DNA from: a virus
Strand: one strand, 5' to 3'
DNA: 64,000 bases
IMG/VR virus record: IMGVR_UViG_3300020187_002434
Location: 51,241-115,240 of that record
Under the pieces are notes generated by a model, which was not told the DNA's origin, searched no databases, and saw only the letters and a list, made by a program, of their open reading frames with translations. A program made the translations under genes and the position numbers. Shown here piece after piece: positions 34,914-43,864 of the stretch; positions within the stretch are counted from its first letter, which is position 1; each line of letters opens with the position of its first letter.

Positions 34914-35094
34914 ATATTATTAACCACAACGGCCACCCCAATACTACCCATAATCTGTCCAAGTAGTTCATAGTTATTCCTGATTTCTGAATTGGATTTT
35001 CTAATATAACCGCAACGACTATACCTAATGTAAAGTAGATGCAAACAGTTCTAATGTTAGTTATGTCATTAATGAATAGTTCAATAAGGCTCAT
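34888..35094 (-). CDS. Small two-helix membrane protein
   Basis: A 68-aa product with two hydrophobic helices (CIYFTLGIVVAVIL and LDRLWVVLGWPLWLIIFIL). It overlaps the convergent 311-aa gene by 26 bp and has a TATTTATG box 2 nt upstream of its ATG. It may be a holin or antiholin-type protein. Confidence 0.6.
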   Translation of the reverse strand: MSLIELFINDITNIRTVCIYFTLGIVVAVILENPIQKSGITMNYLDRLWVVLGWPLWLIIFILTTFSE

Positions 35095-35096
35095 AC

Positions 35097-35104
35097 CATA
35101 AATA
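35097..35104 (-). promoter_or_regulatory. Late-type box, TATTTATG variant
   Basis: Box 2 nt upstream of the small membrane protein gene. Confidence 0.35.
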
Positions 35105-35128
35105 CTTTTTTATATCAAAATTTAATCA

Positions 35129-35136
35129 TATCTTTG
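35129..35136 (+). promoter_or_regulatory. Probable host-type -7 box TATCTTTG
   Basis: TATCTTTG 4 nt before an ATG; the -33 position has only TTTT. Suggests a nearly leaderless small transcript. Confidence 0.4.
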
Positions 35137-35140
35137 TATT

Positions 35141-35290
35141 ATGACAAACGAAGATTTACAAAAACTTAAAGATAATATTTCAGAATACAGAGAAGATGAA
35201 GGATATGAGCGAACTTTTGAAAATGGAGGACAGAATTACTATAATATCTCCTTTTACCCGATGTCTTGTTTTGGAAAACGAGGGTCGTAA
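35141..35290 (+). CDS. Very small acidic protein
   Basis: A 49-aa frame (MTNEDLQKLKDNISEYRED) right behind a -7 box. It overlaps the next frame for 86 bp. Both frames look protein-like, so either they are true overlapping genes or a frameshift joins them into one longer protein. Confidence 0.5.
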   Translation: MTNEDLQKLKDNISEYREDEGYERTFENGGQNYYNISFYPMSCFGKRGS

Positions 35291-35342
35291 GGTGATTAAA
35301 CCATACCAGGTATATAAAACTTGGGTTATTGACATTAGATAA
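35205..35342 (+). CDS. Very small protein in an overlapping frame
   Basis: A 45-aa frame (MSELLKMEDRITIISPF, ending KTWVIDIR) in the +1 frame relative to the previous gene. The C-terminal half (VLENEGRKVIKPYQVYK) looks like a real small β domain. Confidence 0.45.
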   Translation: MSELLKMEDRITIISPFTRCLVLENEGRKVIKPYQVYKTWVIDIR

Positions 35343-35407
35343 TGTATTACTATATTTACATGAGGAAAGGGTTCTTTGACATAAACAAATATTAAAATTT
35401 AAAAATC

Positions 35408-35746
35408 ATGAATACAGAAATAATGTTTTTTGTAGGGGGTATTTTAATGTCAGGTCTAATAGGTTTGGTATTTTGGGTATCTTCGAACAGAAAAGAAATA
35501 GTTAGTATTAAAGCGGAAGACGAGTCATTGTCAGACCTTTTAAAACAATTACAAAATGAAGTTAAAGACTTAGAACTAAATGTTCATAAATTCGTTGATA
35601 ATATGTACAGAGATACTGATGATAAGTTCAACAATTTTGATAAAGGATTGGATAGTAGATTAGATAAAATGGAAAACCGTCTCCACACTATGTATGAAGA
35701 CGGTTGTAAACCAGTTGATAAACTTAAAACTCAGTTAAACGGGTAA
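35408..35746 (+). CDS. Membrane-anchored coiled-coil protein
   Basis: A 112-aa product with an N-terminal TM helix (residues 6-25) and a long coiled coil (about 35-105). This resembles an inner-membrane spanin or a simple scaffold protein, but no partner lies next to it. It ends 1 bp before the convergent metalloprotease gene. Confidence 0.65.
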   Translation: MNTEIMFFVGGILMSGLIGLVFWVSSNRKEIVSIKAEDESLSDLLKQLQNEVKDLELNVHKFVDNMYRDTDDKFNNFDKGLDSRLDKMENRLHTMYEDGCKPVDKLKTQLNG

Positions 35747-35747
35747 A

Positions 35748-37763
35748 TTAGTTAAAGAACTCTTTCTTAATTTGATAATTACCATTAGTGTATTTTATTT
35801 TCTTAATATAAATTCCTGATGAGGTTATCTCACTTAAATTAATCTTAGCACCGTAGATATTATAGTATTCTATATTTTCTACGGTGTTTTGATTTTCAGG
35901 AATTTGTATTCCTTTAGAATTAATAATTTGTTTAACCGACTCAGGGATTTCAGTTTCTAACATCATACCATTCTCACACTGTAGACCAAATACGGAAATA
36001 AAGTCTAATATATCGTCAACACCAATAATACTATCCTGATTAAAATCTAACGGACTACATTCTACAGTTAATCCAAAGTTTTGTAGTAAAGGAAATAAGT
36101 CAGAGGTACCTACAATACCATCTTCATCTAAATCCCAAGGACAATCACCTAATGGTGGACATACATCAACAGGAGGACCCACATAAAAAGGTAATATCTC
36201 TTCATCTCCCCAATTTCCTGTTACTGTGTTTAGAGTGTCATTACCATTTATAATAGAAGTCGGACCCCCACAAGGGTAAAACATACCATTTCCAAATAAA
36301 TCTTCTAAAACTAAAACATAATTTCCTTCTTCTAAACAATATGTGTTAGTTTCAACCTCACATGCGTATACTTCATTATCATAGTAACCCCCCTCATCAA
36401 TTAATTCCTCAGTATCTGAGTTGTATAGACTCCATTCGAATCCATAAGGTAAAGCATCAAATTCTATAGTAATGTCTATAAAAGTACCTTCATAATTGTT
36501 AATTTGAAGGGTATTAGTATTATTATCTTCATATATGTCACCTAATACTTCTACATTAACCTCTATATCTGAGATACCGTATTCTATATTGATATTAGGT
36601 ATTATTATAACTTCACTTTCAGCAAAACCTAAATTTCCTACCCAATTAATAGAACTACTTTCACCATTTAGAGAATAATTAATAGTGGCTTCAGTTAATG
36701 TATCACCAAAACTCTGTAAGTTGAAAATTATATCCTTTGTGGTTGAACATCCCAAATTAGGAACTGATAACCCATTAATAGAAACGTCTATCCCCCCAAC
36801 GGCACCACATGCTAAATTATTATCCACAACTCCAGGTCTAAAAGTTTCTAATTGGGATAACATTCTTAAAGTCTGTCCTTGGGTAAAACTTTCCATACAA
36901 TTATCAGTAGTATAATCCATAAAATTCTCTATTAAATCACCACCACAAGCACCTCCATTTAAGGGACATCCAATGTTTCCTGTAGTGACAGGTGTATCAC
37001 ATACTTTATCCCCTTGTGTTTCACAGTTAGTGTTGGTAGGGGTACATGTACTTGTTTGATTAAATGTGTGAAATAACCCACAATAGTGTCCCATTTCATG
37101 AACCAGAGTTCTATTTAACCCATAACTACCTACATTAGTAATTCCAAAAGCGTTAGTCCCCATAAATACCCCATAATTAGTTGGGGGTAAATAAGCGAAC
37201 CCTAACGGACTACCAAAAGGCGCTATAAAAACATTACAATAATTATTTCTATCATATCCAATTTGATTGGATACTTGAATGTGGTTATTGTAAAAAGCCG
37301 TAGCGTCCCACTCCTCTATATTTAAATTATCCCAATCATAATATCTAATACCTTCAATAGGTTCTCCATCAGTAGAAGCATTTGCTATACAAAAATTTAT
37401 CTGTGTGTTTGCAGTAGGTACATCACTAAATTCTCCCGCAAAATTATCATTTAAATTATCAAAAGCTTCTTGTATAAATTCCACAGGTAAATGGTAGTCA
37501 GTTCCGTAGGGTTCACCAAAATGAATTACATGAACTATTACAGGAATTGTAATAGGTAAATCTGATTTGTTTGAAATTCTTATCGTCTCTTCTGATTTTT
37601 TCGCTATAGATTCAAGTTTTTGGTAGCTCCTTTTAAATTTAGGGTCTTTTAGTTGCTGTTCAAATAATATATCAGTACCACATCTCGTGGGTTCCTGAGA
37701 AAATATTATGTTATTAAATAAACTAAATAAAAATACTAAAATTAAAGGTCTTAAAAATGTCAT
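35748..37763 (-). CDS. Secreted M43-type metalloprotease with T9SS sorting tail
   Basis: The 671-aa product has a signal peptide ending IIFSQ. A zincin domain of the cytophagalysin/pappalysin (M43) type has H-E-M-G-H-Y-C-G-L-F-H near residue 220, paired Cys residues, then E-N-F-M-D-Y-T (Met-turn). After β-rich domains comes a dockerin-like pair of Asp-rich loops (D-L-D-E-D-G-I-V-G and D-F-N-Q-D-S-I-I-G). A short C-terminal type-A T9SS signal (YYNIYGAKI, S-S-G-I-Y-I-K-K-I) follows. It should be exported by the host T9SS and cut extracellular proteins. Typical Bacteroidetes secreted protease; unexpected in a phage. Confidence 0.88.
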   Translation of the reverse strand: MTFLRPLILVFLFSLFNNIIFSQEPTRCGTDILFEQQLKDPKFKRSYQKLESIAKKSEETIRISNKSDLPITIPVIVHVIHFGEPYGTDYHLPVEFIQEAFDNLNDNFAGEFSDVPTANTQINFCIANASTDGEPIEGIRYYDWDNLNIEEWDATAFYNNHIQVSNQIGYDRNNYCNVFIAPFGSPLGFAYLPPTNYGVFMGTNAFGITNVGSYGLNRTLVHEMGHYCGLFHTFNQTSTCTPTNTNCETQGDKVCDTPVTTGNIGCPLNGGACGGDLIENFMDYTTDNCMESFTQGQTLRMLSQLETFRPGVVDNNLACGAVGGIDVSINGLSVPNLGCSTTKDIIFNLQSFGDTLTEATINYSLNGESSSINWVGNLGFAESEVIIIPNINIEYGISDIEVNVEVLGDIYEDNNTNTLQINNYEGTFIDITIEFDALPYGFEWSLYNSDTEELIDEGGYYDNEVYACEVETNTYCLEEGNYVLVLEDLFGNGMFYPCGGPTSIINGNDTLNTVTGNWGDEEILPFYVGPPVDVCPPLGDCPWDLDEDGIVGTSDLFPLLQNFGLTVECSPLDFNQDSIIGVDDILDFISVFGLQCENGMMLETEIPESVKQIINSKGIQIPENQNTVENIEYYNIYGAKINLSEITSSGIYIKKIKYTNGNYQIKKEFFN

Positions 37764-37851
37764 TACTTATGGTAGAGTAGATTGTACTACTCGTATATAA
37801 ATAGATTTATTTTTTAAGTTATCCATGTAGGATTATTCCTATTAAAATAAC

Positions 37852-37882
37852 TTTGATAAATGATTATTTTTTACTATATTTA
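37852..37882 (+). promoter_or_regulatory. Host-type promoter variant
   Basis: TTTG at 37852-37855, a 19-nt spacer and TATATTTA at 37875-37882, followed by a 43-nt leader to the small lipoprotein gene. Confidence 0.45.
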
Positions 37883-37925
37883 ATTAGTTGGATTTATATC
37901 CATAAACTTTTTAAAACTTATAAAA

Positions 37926-38150
37926 ATGAAAAATTTAATATTTTTATCCGCTGTCGCTTTATTGTCTTCATGTGGAACGGTAAATGAAGAAACTGAAGTT
38001 ACTATTACAGACACTACTAATCAATGTTGTGATACTACTGTAGTTGACACAACAGTAGTTAACATTTTTGACCCAACAGGTATTAGTAACGTTCAAGAAC
38101 TTCTTGACACTTTATCTAATATGCCCGAAGGAACTATAGTTAAAGATTAA
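37926..38150 (+). CDS. Small lipoprotein
   Basis: A 74-aa product with a lipobox (L-L-S-S-C near residue 16), then a Thr/Asp/Cys-rich mature part (QCCDTTVVDTTVV). It should be lipid-anchored in the cell envelope. Followed closely by a small membrane protein and an ATPase. Confidence 0.7.
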   Translation: MKNLIFLSAVALLSSCGTVNEETEVTITDTTNQCCDTTVVDTTVVNIFDPTGISNVQELLDTLSNMPEGTIVKD

Positions 38151-38156
38151 TAACCG

Positions 38157-38294
38157 ATGTCGAAAAAAAACTACGAAGATTTATACCAAGGAAGAAGAAA
38201 GAATCAACTAGAATTTAGTTATAAAGTGGTTATTCTTGGGTACTATGGAATTATCCTTAGTATTTTATGTTTTATGTTATATCATTATTTGTAA
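38157..38294 (+). CDS. Small single-pass membrane protein
   Basis: A 45-aa frame (MSKKNYEDLYQGRRKNQ, then one TM helix). It begins 7 nt after the lipoprotein stop and overlaps the next ATG (TAATG), indicating a real coupled gene. Confidence 0.6.
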   Translation: MSKKNYEDLYQGRRKNQLEFSYKVVILGYYGIILSILCFMLYHYL

Positions 38295-38842
38295 TGAAAC
38301 GTACTAAAATAATAAATTTGTTCGCGGGACCTGGGGCTGGTAAATCAACCATAGCCTCAGGTCTTTTTCACGAAATGAAAAAACGTCATATTAAATGTGA
38401 CGCCCCTTATGAGTTTCCAAAAGAACTTGCTTGGAATGAATCTAATAAAGAAATAAAAGACCAGCTTTACGTCATCGCAAATCAACATAGGGGTATTGTT
38501 AGGTCTTATGGTATTGTTGATTACATTATTTTAGATTCTCCTTTACTATTATCGTTAGCGTATAGAGATAATTACACTTCAGAATATCCCGCGAATTTAT
38601 ATGGGGAAAGTTTTGAGCGTATGATGTTAGATATTCATAACAAATATGATAATATTAATATATTTTTAGATAGACCTGAAAATATACACGAATATGAAGG
38701 TAGGTTTCATAATGAAGATATGTCAAAAAAACTAGATAGAAGAATAATTTCTATTTTAGAAGTTAACAACATCCCTTTTATAAAAATGAAAGTTGATAAA
38801 AATACTATAGATAGTATTTTAAATTTAATCAATTATCCTTGA
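38294..38842 (+). CDS. P-loop ATPase/kinase-like protein
   Basis: A 182-aa product with Walker A FAGPGAGKST near residue 10, D-Y-I-I-L-D-S-P-L-L (Walker B-like), and L-D-R-P then E-G-R-F (lid-type Arg). It resembles the AAA_28/NadR-type nucleoside kinase group often found in phages. The start uses the ATG overlapping the previous stop; an upstream in-frame start would lie inside the small membrane gene. Substrate unknown. Confidence 0.8.
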   Translation: MKRTKIINLFAGPGAGKSTIASGLFHEMKKRHIKCDAPYEFPKELAWNESNKEIKDQLYVIANQHRGIVRSYGIVDYIILDSPLLLSLAYRDNYTSEYPANLYGESFERMMLDIHNKYDNINIFLDRPENIHEYEGRFHNEDMSKKLDRRIISILEVNNIPFIKMKVDKNTIDSILNLINYP

Positions 38843-41800
38843 GCCTCAGTCCAAGATATTCTACATTTTACATTACCCGCTTGTGAACCGTTATTCTTAG
38901 CGAATATTGTTAAGGTGTCTGGACCGTCAGGGAAAGAGTTAGGACCCCCTAAAACACTATTACTTAAATCTCTAACGTCTGATATGTCAAGAGTGGATGA
39001 TGTGGCTCTCGTACCACCTTCGTCTGTAAGGAACAGTCCTATAACATCACCACCAATAACCTCAGTATTATCTGTGTGGTCAACGTACTGTGATATACTT
39101 CCATTACCCGCAGCATCCCAATTACTTTCAGTTTCGAATAATGTTGATTCTCCGTTTATTTTAACAGTTATCGTAAACTGACCTGTAGCAACAACACCTA
39201 TTGTTTTTAGTGTGACTAAAGAACGATTGATTAAGTTTCTAACTCCATAAAACCCTGGAATACCATAATCAACGCTAGGTGCTAATCGAATTGTTAATAA
39301 CGCCTCTTCATTCCCCGCAGTAATTGTTTTATTACCCGCATTTGACGCAGTAAATAAGTATGATTTATCCACATCAAATTTACCGTCCATAATTACTGAG
39401 ACACCCCAGTGACTTAAAGTAGGTGAAAAGTTTTGATTAACGGATAACCAAGTATCATTAACAGAACCTGTAGTATTTCCTGCTGATAAAAACCCTACAT
39501 TTCTATTAACTAAATTAAGTGTAGTATTATCACCAGATTCACTTCCTTTAGTATATTCTATATATTCATTATTAATGTTTATAGTACCGGCACTTGGTAA
39601 ATAATACGCATCTTCAGTAAGTATGTCTAATGTTGTTGATGAGGTGGTCATTGAAGATTTTAAGTAACCGCTTTTAGAAACTGTATTAATTTCAAATCTA
39701 GCAGGTAAGTTACCTGTCCTCATATAAGCCTCTGTGTTAAGATTATTATTTACAAATTCATGAAAGTAGAACACTTCTCCTTGCGTTCCTCTCATACCGT
39801 ACCTAATTTTACCCGCACCGTACCATGAATAATCTAGGAATACCATTTGCATTTTTGATGCGTCAAATACATAACCAGAAGGACCGCTACCATCTAAAAC
39901 ATCTAAATTAAAGTCAGACCTTTTAACCCTTTGTTCTACAGTCTTAACGAGTTTTATTCTCTCTACTGTCGAACCTTTATAGTCAGGTGCTACTGTTATC
40001 TGAGTGTCACTATCAATGGATGTTATATAATAAGCTTGACCTTTAATAACTACAAAATCACCTTCATATAGTTGTGTGGTAAATTTAGTGCCGTCACCTG
40101 TAACTATAGATGAATCTGTCGTTGCAGTTATAAATCCTGATATCTGAGTAGTACTATTTCTTTTTACGCAGTATAACTCATCCCCATCATGCTCAAAGAA
40201 TAATCCGTTCTGTTGGTCGAATAGACCTGACCTTACAACTGCATCATTCCACTCATTTACAATAATTCTAATAAGACCACCAGGATTAGTATCGGTAGGT
40301 ACACTTCCTGAATCTATTGGTATTTGTAGTGAAAAATCTTTAGGACTTGATACTCCATTTATAGATGTGCCACTAACGTTGTATGGGTTTGAACCGCCAC
40401 TAACAGTAAATCCTTCTAATGTTATTTTAATCGATTCTAAATAATCTCCAGGTAGTTTAAATCCGTGTACTTGGTCAGTCTCAATAAACATATCATAATA
40501 TGGATATGTTGTAGCGTCGTAATTACTTGTATCTACACTGTACAGAAATACATCATAAGTTGGTTTAAATAGGATACCAGTACTGAACTGTATACCTTTA
40601 CCTGATTGGTATCTAAAGTACCCTCTAGTCTGCCTTACAATTTGACAATTAGGTGAATATCCCTCAGGGCTAATTTGAACCCCTCCATCAAAGTATCTAT
40701 GTATTGCACTTCCATTATTTCTAACATAAACTTTAGTTGTGGAATCCGAAACTGTATTAGAGTTCGTATAGTCGCTATCAGACGCACCTAAGAACTCAAC
40801 TTCAGTATTACTTAATACTTTAGTGATTTCAAAAGAACCTATCCAATCCGTATCCGAAGATGCGGAATCCACCACATAAATAGTAGAACCTATAAATAAT
40901 GAGTGGTTGGTTGAAAATGTGACTTTGAGGTTACGTCCTCCACTAACACGAGATACGGAGGTAAGAGGTAGTTCGGAGGAAAAATAAAACCCTCCAGTAT
41001 AAATGACAGTATAATCAGTTTTTTGGTTACCTACATATGTTGTTGGCGAGTTAGGGATTATACCAAACGAAGTCGAACCTGAAGTACTTACAATTAGGAA
41101 AGATGTGTCTAAATATGTAGGGTCTTTAGTTTCTTTGAAAATGATGGGTTGACCAACATAGAAAGGAATTGTTGGTGCTACCGTTACTGTAACTTGCAGA
41201 CCGTCTCTTGATATAGTATCTAGATTTAATGAAAACGCTTGTCTTGTAAAATATGGTGATGTGGTATTAACTGTCGGTGACCACGATAATATTCGTTCAG
41301 ATGTTCTTGGGTCGTCTAAAGCGACTATAGTTGCCGCAGAACCGAACTTCTCGTAATGACACTCAATTTTATTTTGACCTTCAAAAAACTTGACGTAAAC
41401 AATTTTATCAACTTGGCTTTGTGTACTAGAACCATTAGGGGCATACTCTGCTTTCCAAATAAACACCCTATTTGGTGAAGTACCTGTACTACGTTTGGAG
41501 TATTTAGCTACCTCCATATCAGTACCAAACATCTTCAATATTGGTCCATATGCGGTATTTCCAGGGTAAGACGATTGACCTATATTTGAAATGTCTCCGT
41601 TACCCGTTGCTCTAGTTCCAAAAAATAACACACCGTTATTATTACCCCTTACAGTATTAAATGTAAAACCATTGACAGTAACATTAAACCCTATACTTCC
41701 ATTTCTAGATGCTGAAGTATCATTATTGTCAGGATTACTAAAGTTTTCTATCGTGGTAAAACTCGCACTTTCTAAAGAAGTGTCGTAAGTAATACTAGTC

Positions 41801-42294
41801 GTATTTGCTGGTGTTACTAAAGTCGAGGGTGATATTGATGTTATTTGTTCCGCGGTAAATGCTGGTTCGTTAGCTTTTTGATATATACCAGGTATGTTAG
41901 CTTGTAGTTGAACAGTTTCCCATTTTGTAGGTTGTAAAGAATATTCAAAGTCGGTATCAATAAGTGATTGTGGATTACTTACTCTCATCTTATCCACAGG
42001 GTCACTATATGGACCATCGGGTACTATTTTTTGACCTCCCTTATCAGCATATATTTGTAAATAATCAGTATCAGACATGGTCGATGTGTCATACTCTAAA
42101 GTCAATGTAGTAAGATTTGTGTCTTTGTCATAAGTGGCGCTACCTCCTCTACCTTGTTGTGCAAAATTATATATTATAAGGTTATCGGTCGTGTTAGTTA
42201 TTAATAACCATTCTTTTACATTGTAGTTACCTCTAACTATAATTTTTTTCTCACTTGCATCGAAAGTGTAATTTTCTAATAATGTTTTAGCCAT
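38833..42294 (-). CDS. Large tail/baseplate structural protein
   Basis: The 1153-aa product begins MAKTLLENYTFDASEKKIIV with I-I-Y-N-F-A-Q-Q-G and TLTLEYDTSTMSDTDYLQIY. I recognise this start from virion structural proteins of T4-like marine phages. The rest is β-rich, with repeated Gly/Ser/Thr strands and a segment (YVFDASKMQMVFLDYSWYGAGKIRYG) typical of these baseplate or tail-fibre proteins. Precise position in the virion is unknown. No TATTTATA box; the leader is AAGAAAAT. Confidence 0.8.
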   Translation of the reverse strand: MAKTLLENYTFDASEKKIIVRGNYNVKEWLLITNTTDNLIIYNFAQQGRGGSATYDKDTNLTTLTLEYDTSTMSDTDYLQIYADKGGQKIVPDGPYSDPVDKMRVSNPQSLIDTDFEYSLQPTKWETVQLQANIPGIYQKANEPAFTAEQITSISPSTLVTPANTTSITYDTSLESASFTTIENFSNPDNNDTSASRNGSIGFNVTVNGFTFNTVRGNNNGVLFFGTRATGNGDISNIGQSSYPGNTAYGPILKMFGTDMEVAKYSKRSTGTSPNRVFIWKAEYAPNGSSTQSQVDKIVYVKFFEGQNKIECHYEKFGSAATIVALDDPRTSERILSWSPTVNTTSPYFTRQAFSLNLDTISRDGLQVTVTVAPTIPFYVGQPIIFKETKDPTYLDTSFLIVSTSGSTSFGIIPNSPTTYVGNQKTDYTVIYTGGFYFSSELPLTSVSRVSGGRNLKVTFSTNHSLFIGSTIYVVDSASSDTDWIGSFEITKVLSNTEVEFLGASDSDYTNSNTVSDSTTKVYVRNNGSAIHRYFDGGVQISPEGYSPNCQIVRQTRGYFRYQSGKGIQFSTGILFKPTYDVFLYSVDTSNYDATTYPYYDMFIETDQVHGFKLPGDYLESIKITLEGFTVSGGSNPYNVSGTSINGVSSPKDFSLQIPIDSGSVPTDTNPGGLIRIIVNEWNDAVVRSGLFDQQNGLFFEHDGDELYCVKRNSTTQISGFITATTDSSIVTGDGTKFTTQLYEGDFVVIKGQAYYITSIDSDTQITVAPDYKGSTVERIKLVKTVEQRVKRSDFNLDVLDGSGPSGYVFDASKMQMVFLDYSWYGAGKIRYGMRGTQGEVFYFHEFVNNNLNTEAYMRTGNLPARFEINTVSKSGYLKSSMTTSSTTLDILTEDAYYLPSAGTININNEYIEYTKGSESGDNTTLNLVNRNVGFLSAGNTTGSVNDTWLSVNQNFSPTLSHWGVSVIMDGKFDVDKSYLFTASNAGNKTITAGNEEALLTIRLAPSVDYGIPGFYGVRNLINRSLVTLKTIGVVATGQFTITVKINGESTLFETESNWDAAGNGSISQYVDHTDNTEVIGGDVIGLFLTDEGGTRATSSTLDISDVRDLSNSVLGGPNSFPDGPDTLTIFAKNNGSQAGNVKCRISWTEAQG

Positions 42295-42300
42295 ATTTTC

Positions 42301-42378
42301 TTTAGTATTATGACATAGCTATTGATATAGCTATGTTTGTTTAGTATTATGACATGGCTATTGTCATAGCCATGTTTG
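42301..42378. repeat. Two tandem 39-bp repeats, each with a perfect hairpin
   Basis: Copies at 42301-42339 and 42340-42378. Each contains a 9-bp stem with a 4-nt loop: CATAGCTAT/ATAGCTATG and CATGGCTAT/ATAGCCATG. The one stem difference is compensated on the other arm. The second copy overlaps the 3' end of the 127-aa gene, and the first encodes a near-copy of its last residues ending in a stop. Confidence 0.85.
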
Positions 42379-42730
42379 TATTATCCATTAGGTCACCGTA
42401 TAAGACCCAATTATCGGTTGATAGTTGTTTTAATTTGACAACCGAACCTTCTTTTTCGGTCATTAGGTCTGCTTTTGATGTGATTGTTACACCCTGAGCA
42501 CCCACAAAAGTAATCTGACCTGTATTTGATTGCTCTATTGTTATTTCACCTGACGATGTAAACTCTACTGATGAGTTCGCAGGAACAGTAAACACTGAAT
42601 CAGTAGTTCCTAAATATTCTATGTATCCTCCAACATCATCATTTGTAAACTGATATGTTGACCTATCACTTACAGTTGTTATGCTTGATGGAATTGGTTT
42701 TATTTCTACACCCGATATTTTAAGCCCCAT
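42347..42730 (-). CDS. Small β-rich virion protein
   Basis: A 127-aa product (MGLKISGVEIKPIPSS) that is all β-strand and Thr/Ser/Val-rich (SVFTVPANSSVEFTSSGEITIEQS), like the attachment or trimer domain of a tail fibre or head fibre. It precedes the 1153-aa structural gene in the same operon. It has a real Shine-Dalgarno (AAGGAG, 7 nt before the ATG), rare in this window. The C-terminus is encoded inside the hairpin repeat. Confidence 0.7.
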   Translation of the reverse strand: MGLKISGVEIKPIPSSITTVSDRSTYQFTNDDVGGYIEYLGTTDSVFTVPANSSVEFTSSGEITIEQSNTGQITFVGAQGVTITSKADLMTEKEGSVVKLKQLSTDNWVLYGDLMDNTNMAMTIAMS

Positions 42731-42799
42731 ATAATTACTCCTTTTTAATAAGTACCTTAAAAACCATAATAAAAAATTTTTTATTTAAAATATTATACT

Positions 42800-42807
42800 T
42801 ATATTTG
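42800..42807 (+). promoter_or_regulatory. Host-type -7 box before tRNA-Met
   Basis: TATATTTG 17 nt upstream of the tRNA; no clear TTTG at the -33 position. Confidence 0.45.
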
Positions 42808-42823
42808 TATTTGTATTCAAACC

Positions 42824-42897
42824 GCGCCCATAGCTCAGTTGGTTAGAGCATCCGACTCATAATCGGCAGGTCCTAGGTTCAAGTCCTAGTGGGCGCA
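42824..42897 (+). tRNA. tRNA with CAT anticodon (Met, or Ile-lysidine)
   Basis: Acceptor GCGCCCA/TGGGCGC, anticodon loop CTCATAA, T-loop TTCAAGT. An elongator Met or a lysidine-modified Ile tRNA; the first acceptor pair G-C argues against an initiator. Confidence 0.9.
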
Positions 42898-42910
42898 CAA
42901 ACACATTACG

Positions 42911-43387
42911 ATGAATATTTTTATTTTAGATACCGATGTTAAAAAATGTGCTGAATATCATAACGACAAACATGTCGTTAAGATGATACTTGAAAGCGCA
43001 CAACTATTATGTGGAGTTCATCACATGACAGAATCTAGTATGGATTACGTACCATATAAGTTATCTCATAAAAATCATCCTTGCTCGATATGGGCTCGTG
43101 AAAATATGTCAAACTACTTATGGTTATGTGAACTTGGTCTTGAACTATGTAAGGAATATACATACCGTTACGGTCGTCGACACAAATCACAGGAGGTTAT
43201 TGAATGGTGTATTGAAAATCGTCCTAAAATACCTGAAGATGATTTTACTACCCCACCTAAGGCAATGCCTGAAGAATATAAAGTAAATGATGTTGTCCAG
43301 TCATATCGTAATTACTATATAGGTGAGAAAAAATCTTTTAGTAAATGGAAAAATAGAGATTCACCTGTTTGGTTTAATCTAAATTAG
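42911..43387 (+). CDS. Conserved phage protein of unknown function
   Basis: A 158-aa product (MNIFILDTDVKKCAEYHNDKH, then H-V-V-K-M-I-L-E-S-A-Q-L-L). It has K-N-H-P-C-S-I-W-A-R-E-N, Y-T-Y-R-Y-G-R-R-H-K-S and S-Y-R-N-Y-Y-I-G-E-K near the end. I recognise this pattern in many phage and environmental sequences; the conserved His, Asp, Lys and Arg suggest an enzyme acting on nucleic acid, but I cannot name it. Directly follows the tRNA. Confidence 0.75.
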   Translation: MNIFILDTDVKKCAEYHNDKHVVKMILESAQLLCGVHHMTESSMDYVPYKLSHKNHPCSIWARENMSNYLWLCELGLELCKEYTYRYGRRHKSQEVIEWCIENRPKIPEDDFTTPPKAMPEEYKVNDVVQSYRNYYIGEKKSFSKWKNRDSPVWFNLN

Positions 43388-43415
43388 TAATTACATTTAC
43401 GTAAAATAAACTATT

Positions 43416-43505
43416 ATGATTTACATAGCTAATTTAATACTTACAATTTATGCGGTGACGATTACTTACTCTGTTATAAAATTAATCAAAATAAATAATG
43501 AATAA
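43416..43505 (+). CDS. Very small membrane peptide
   Basis: A 29-aa hydrophobic frame (MIYIANLILTIYAVTITYSV) whose 3' end overlaps the next ATG. A plausible coupled membrane peptide; unproven. Confidence 0.4.
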   Translation: MIYIANLILTIYAVTITYSVIKLIKINNE

Positions 43506-43857
43506 ATACTTTCAATTTTCAGGTACTATTAATGGTACAAATTACTTTCTAAGAAATCTGTTGTCTACTTTTATCGCATTTGGCGGAGGGTGGATGATTG
43601 GTTATGGGTTGGCTACAGAAGCCACATATCTTTTTATGTTGGGGTTATTACTACTACTTCCAACTATATGGTTTAATATCTGTACAATATTTAAAAGGTC
43701 AAACGCTTTATTTCCACAACAAGCGATATGGATTACAGTCGGTATGATAACCTTTCAGGTACTCGGAGAGATTAATGAATTATTTTCTATCGTCCCTCTT
43801 ATTATGGGATTGATTCTTTTGTTTAAAAATTCTAATATAGAAACACACGAAGGTTAA
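43498..43857 (+). CDS. DUF805-like membrane protein
   Basis: A 119-aa product with [14 protein letters not shown] near the start (compare the F-x-G-R-x-x-R-x-x-F-x-x start of DUF805 proteins) and about four hydrophobic helices (residues 22-38, 45-60, 78-92, 95-110). Role unknown. Confidence 0.65.
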   Translation: MNKYFQFSGTINGTNYFLRNLLSTFIAFGGGWMIGYGLATEATYLFMLGLLLLLPTIWFNICTIFKRSNALFPQQAIWITVGMITFQVLGEINELFSIVPLIMGLILLFKNSNIETHEG

Positions 43858-43864
43858 ACCTTTA

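Noticed and set aside
42301-42730. Diversity-generating retroelement, because of a hairpin near a small β-rich virion gene
   Set aside because: No reverse transcriptase, template repeat or adenine-biased variable region is seen; only one of the two loops fits the usual pattern.
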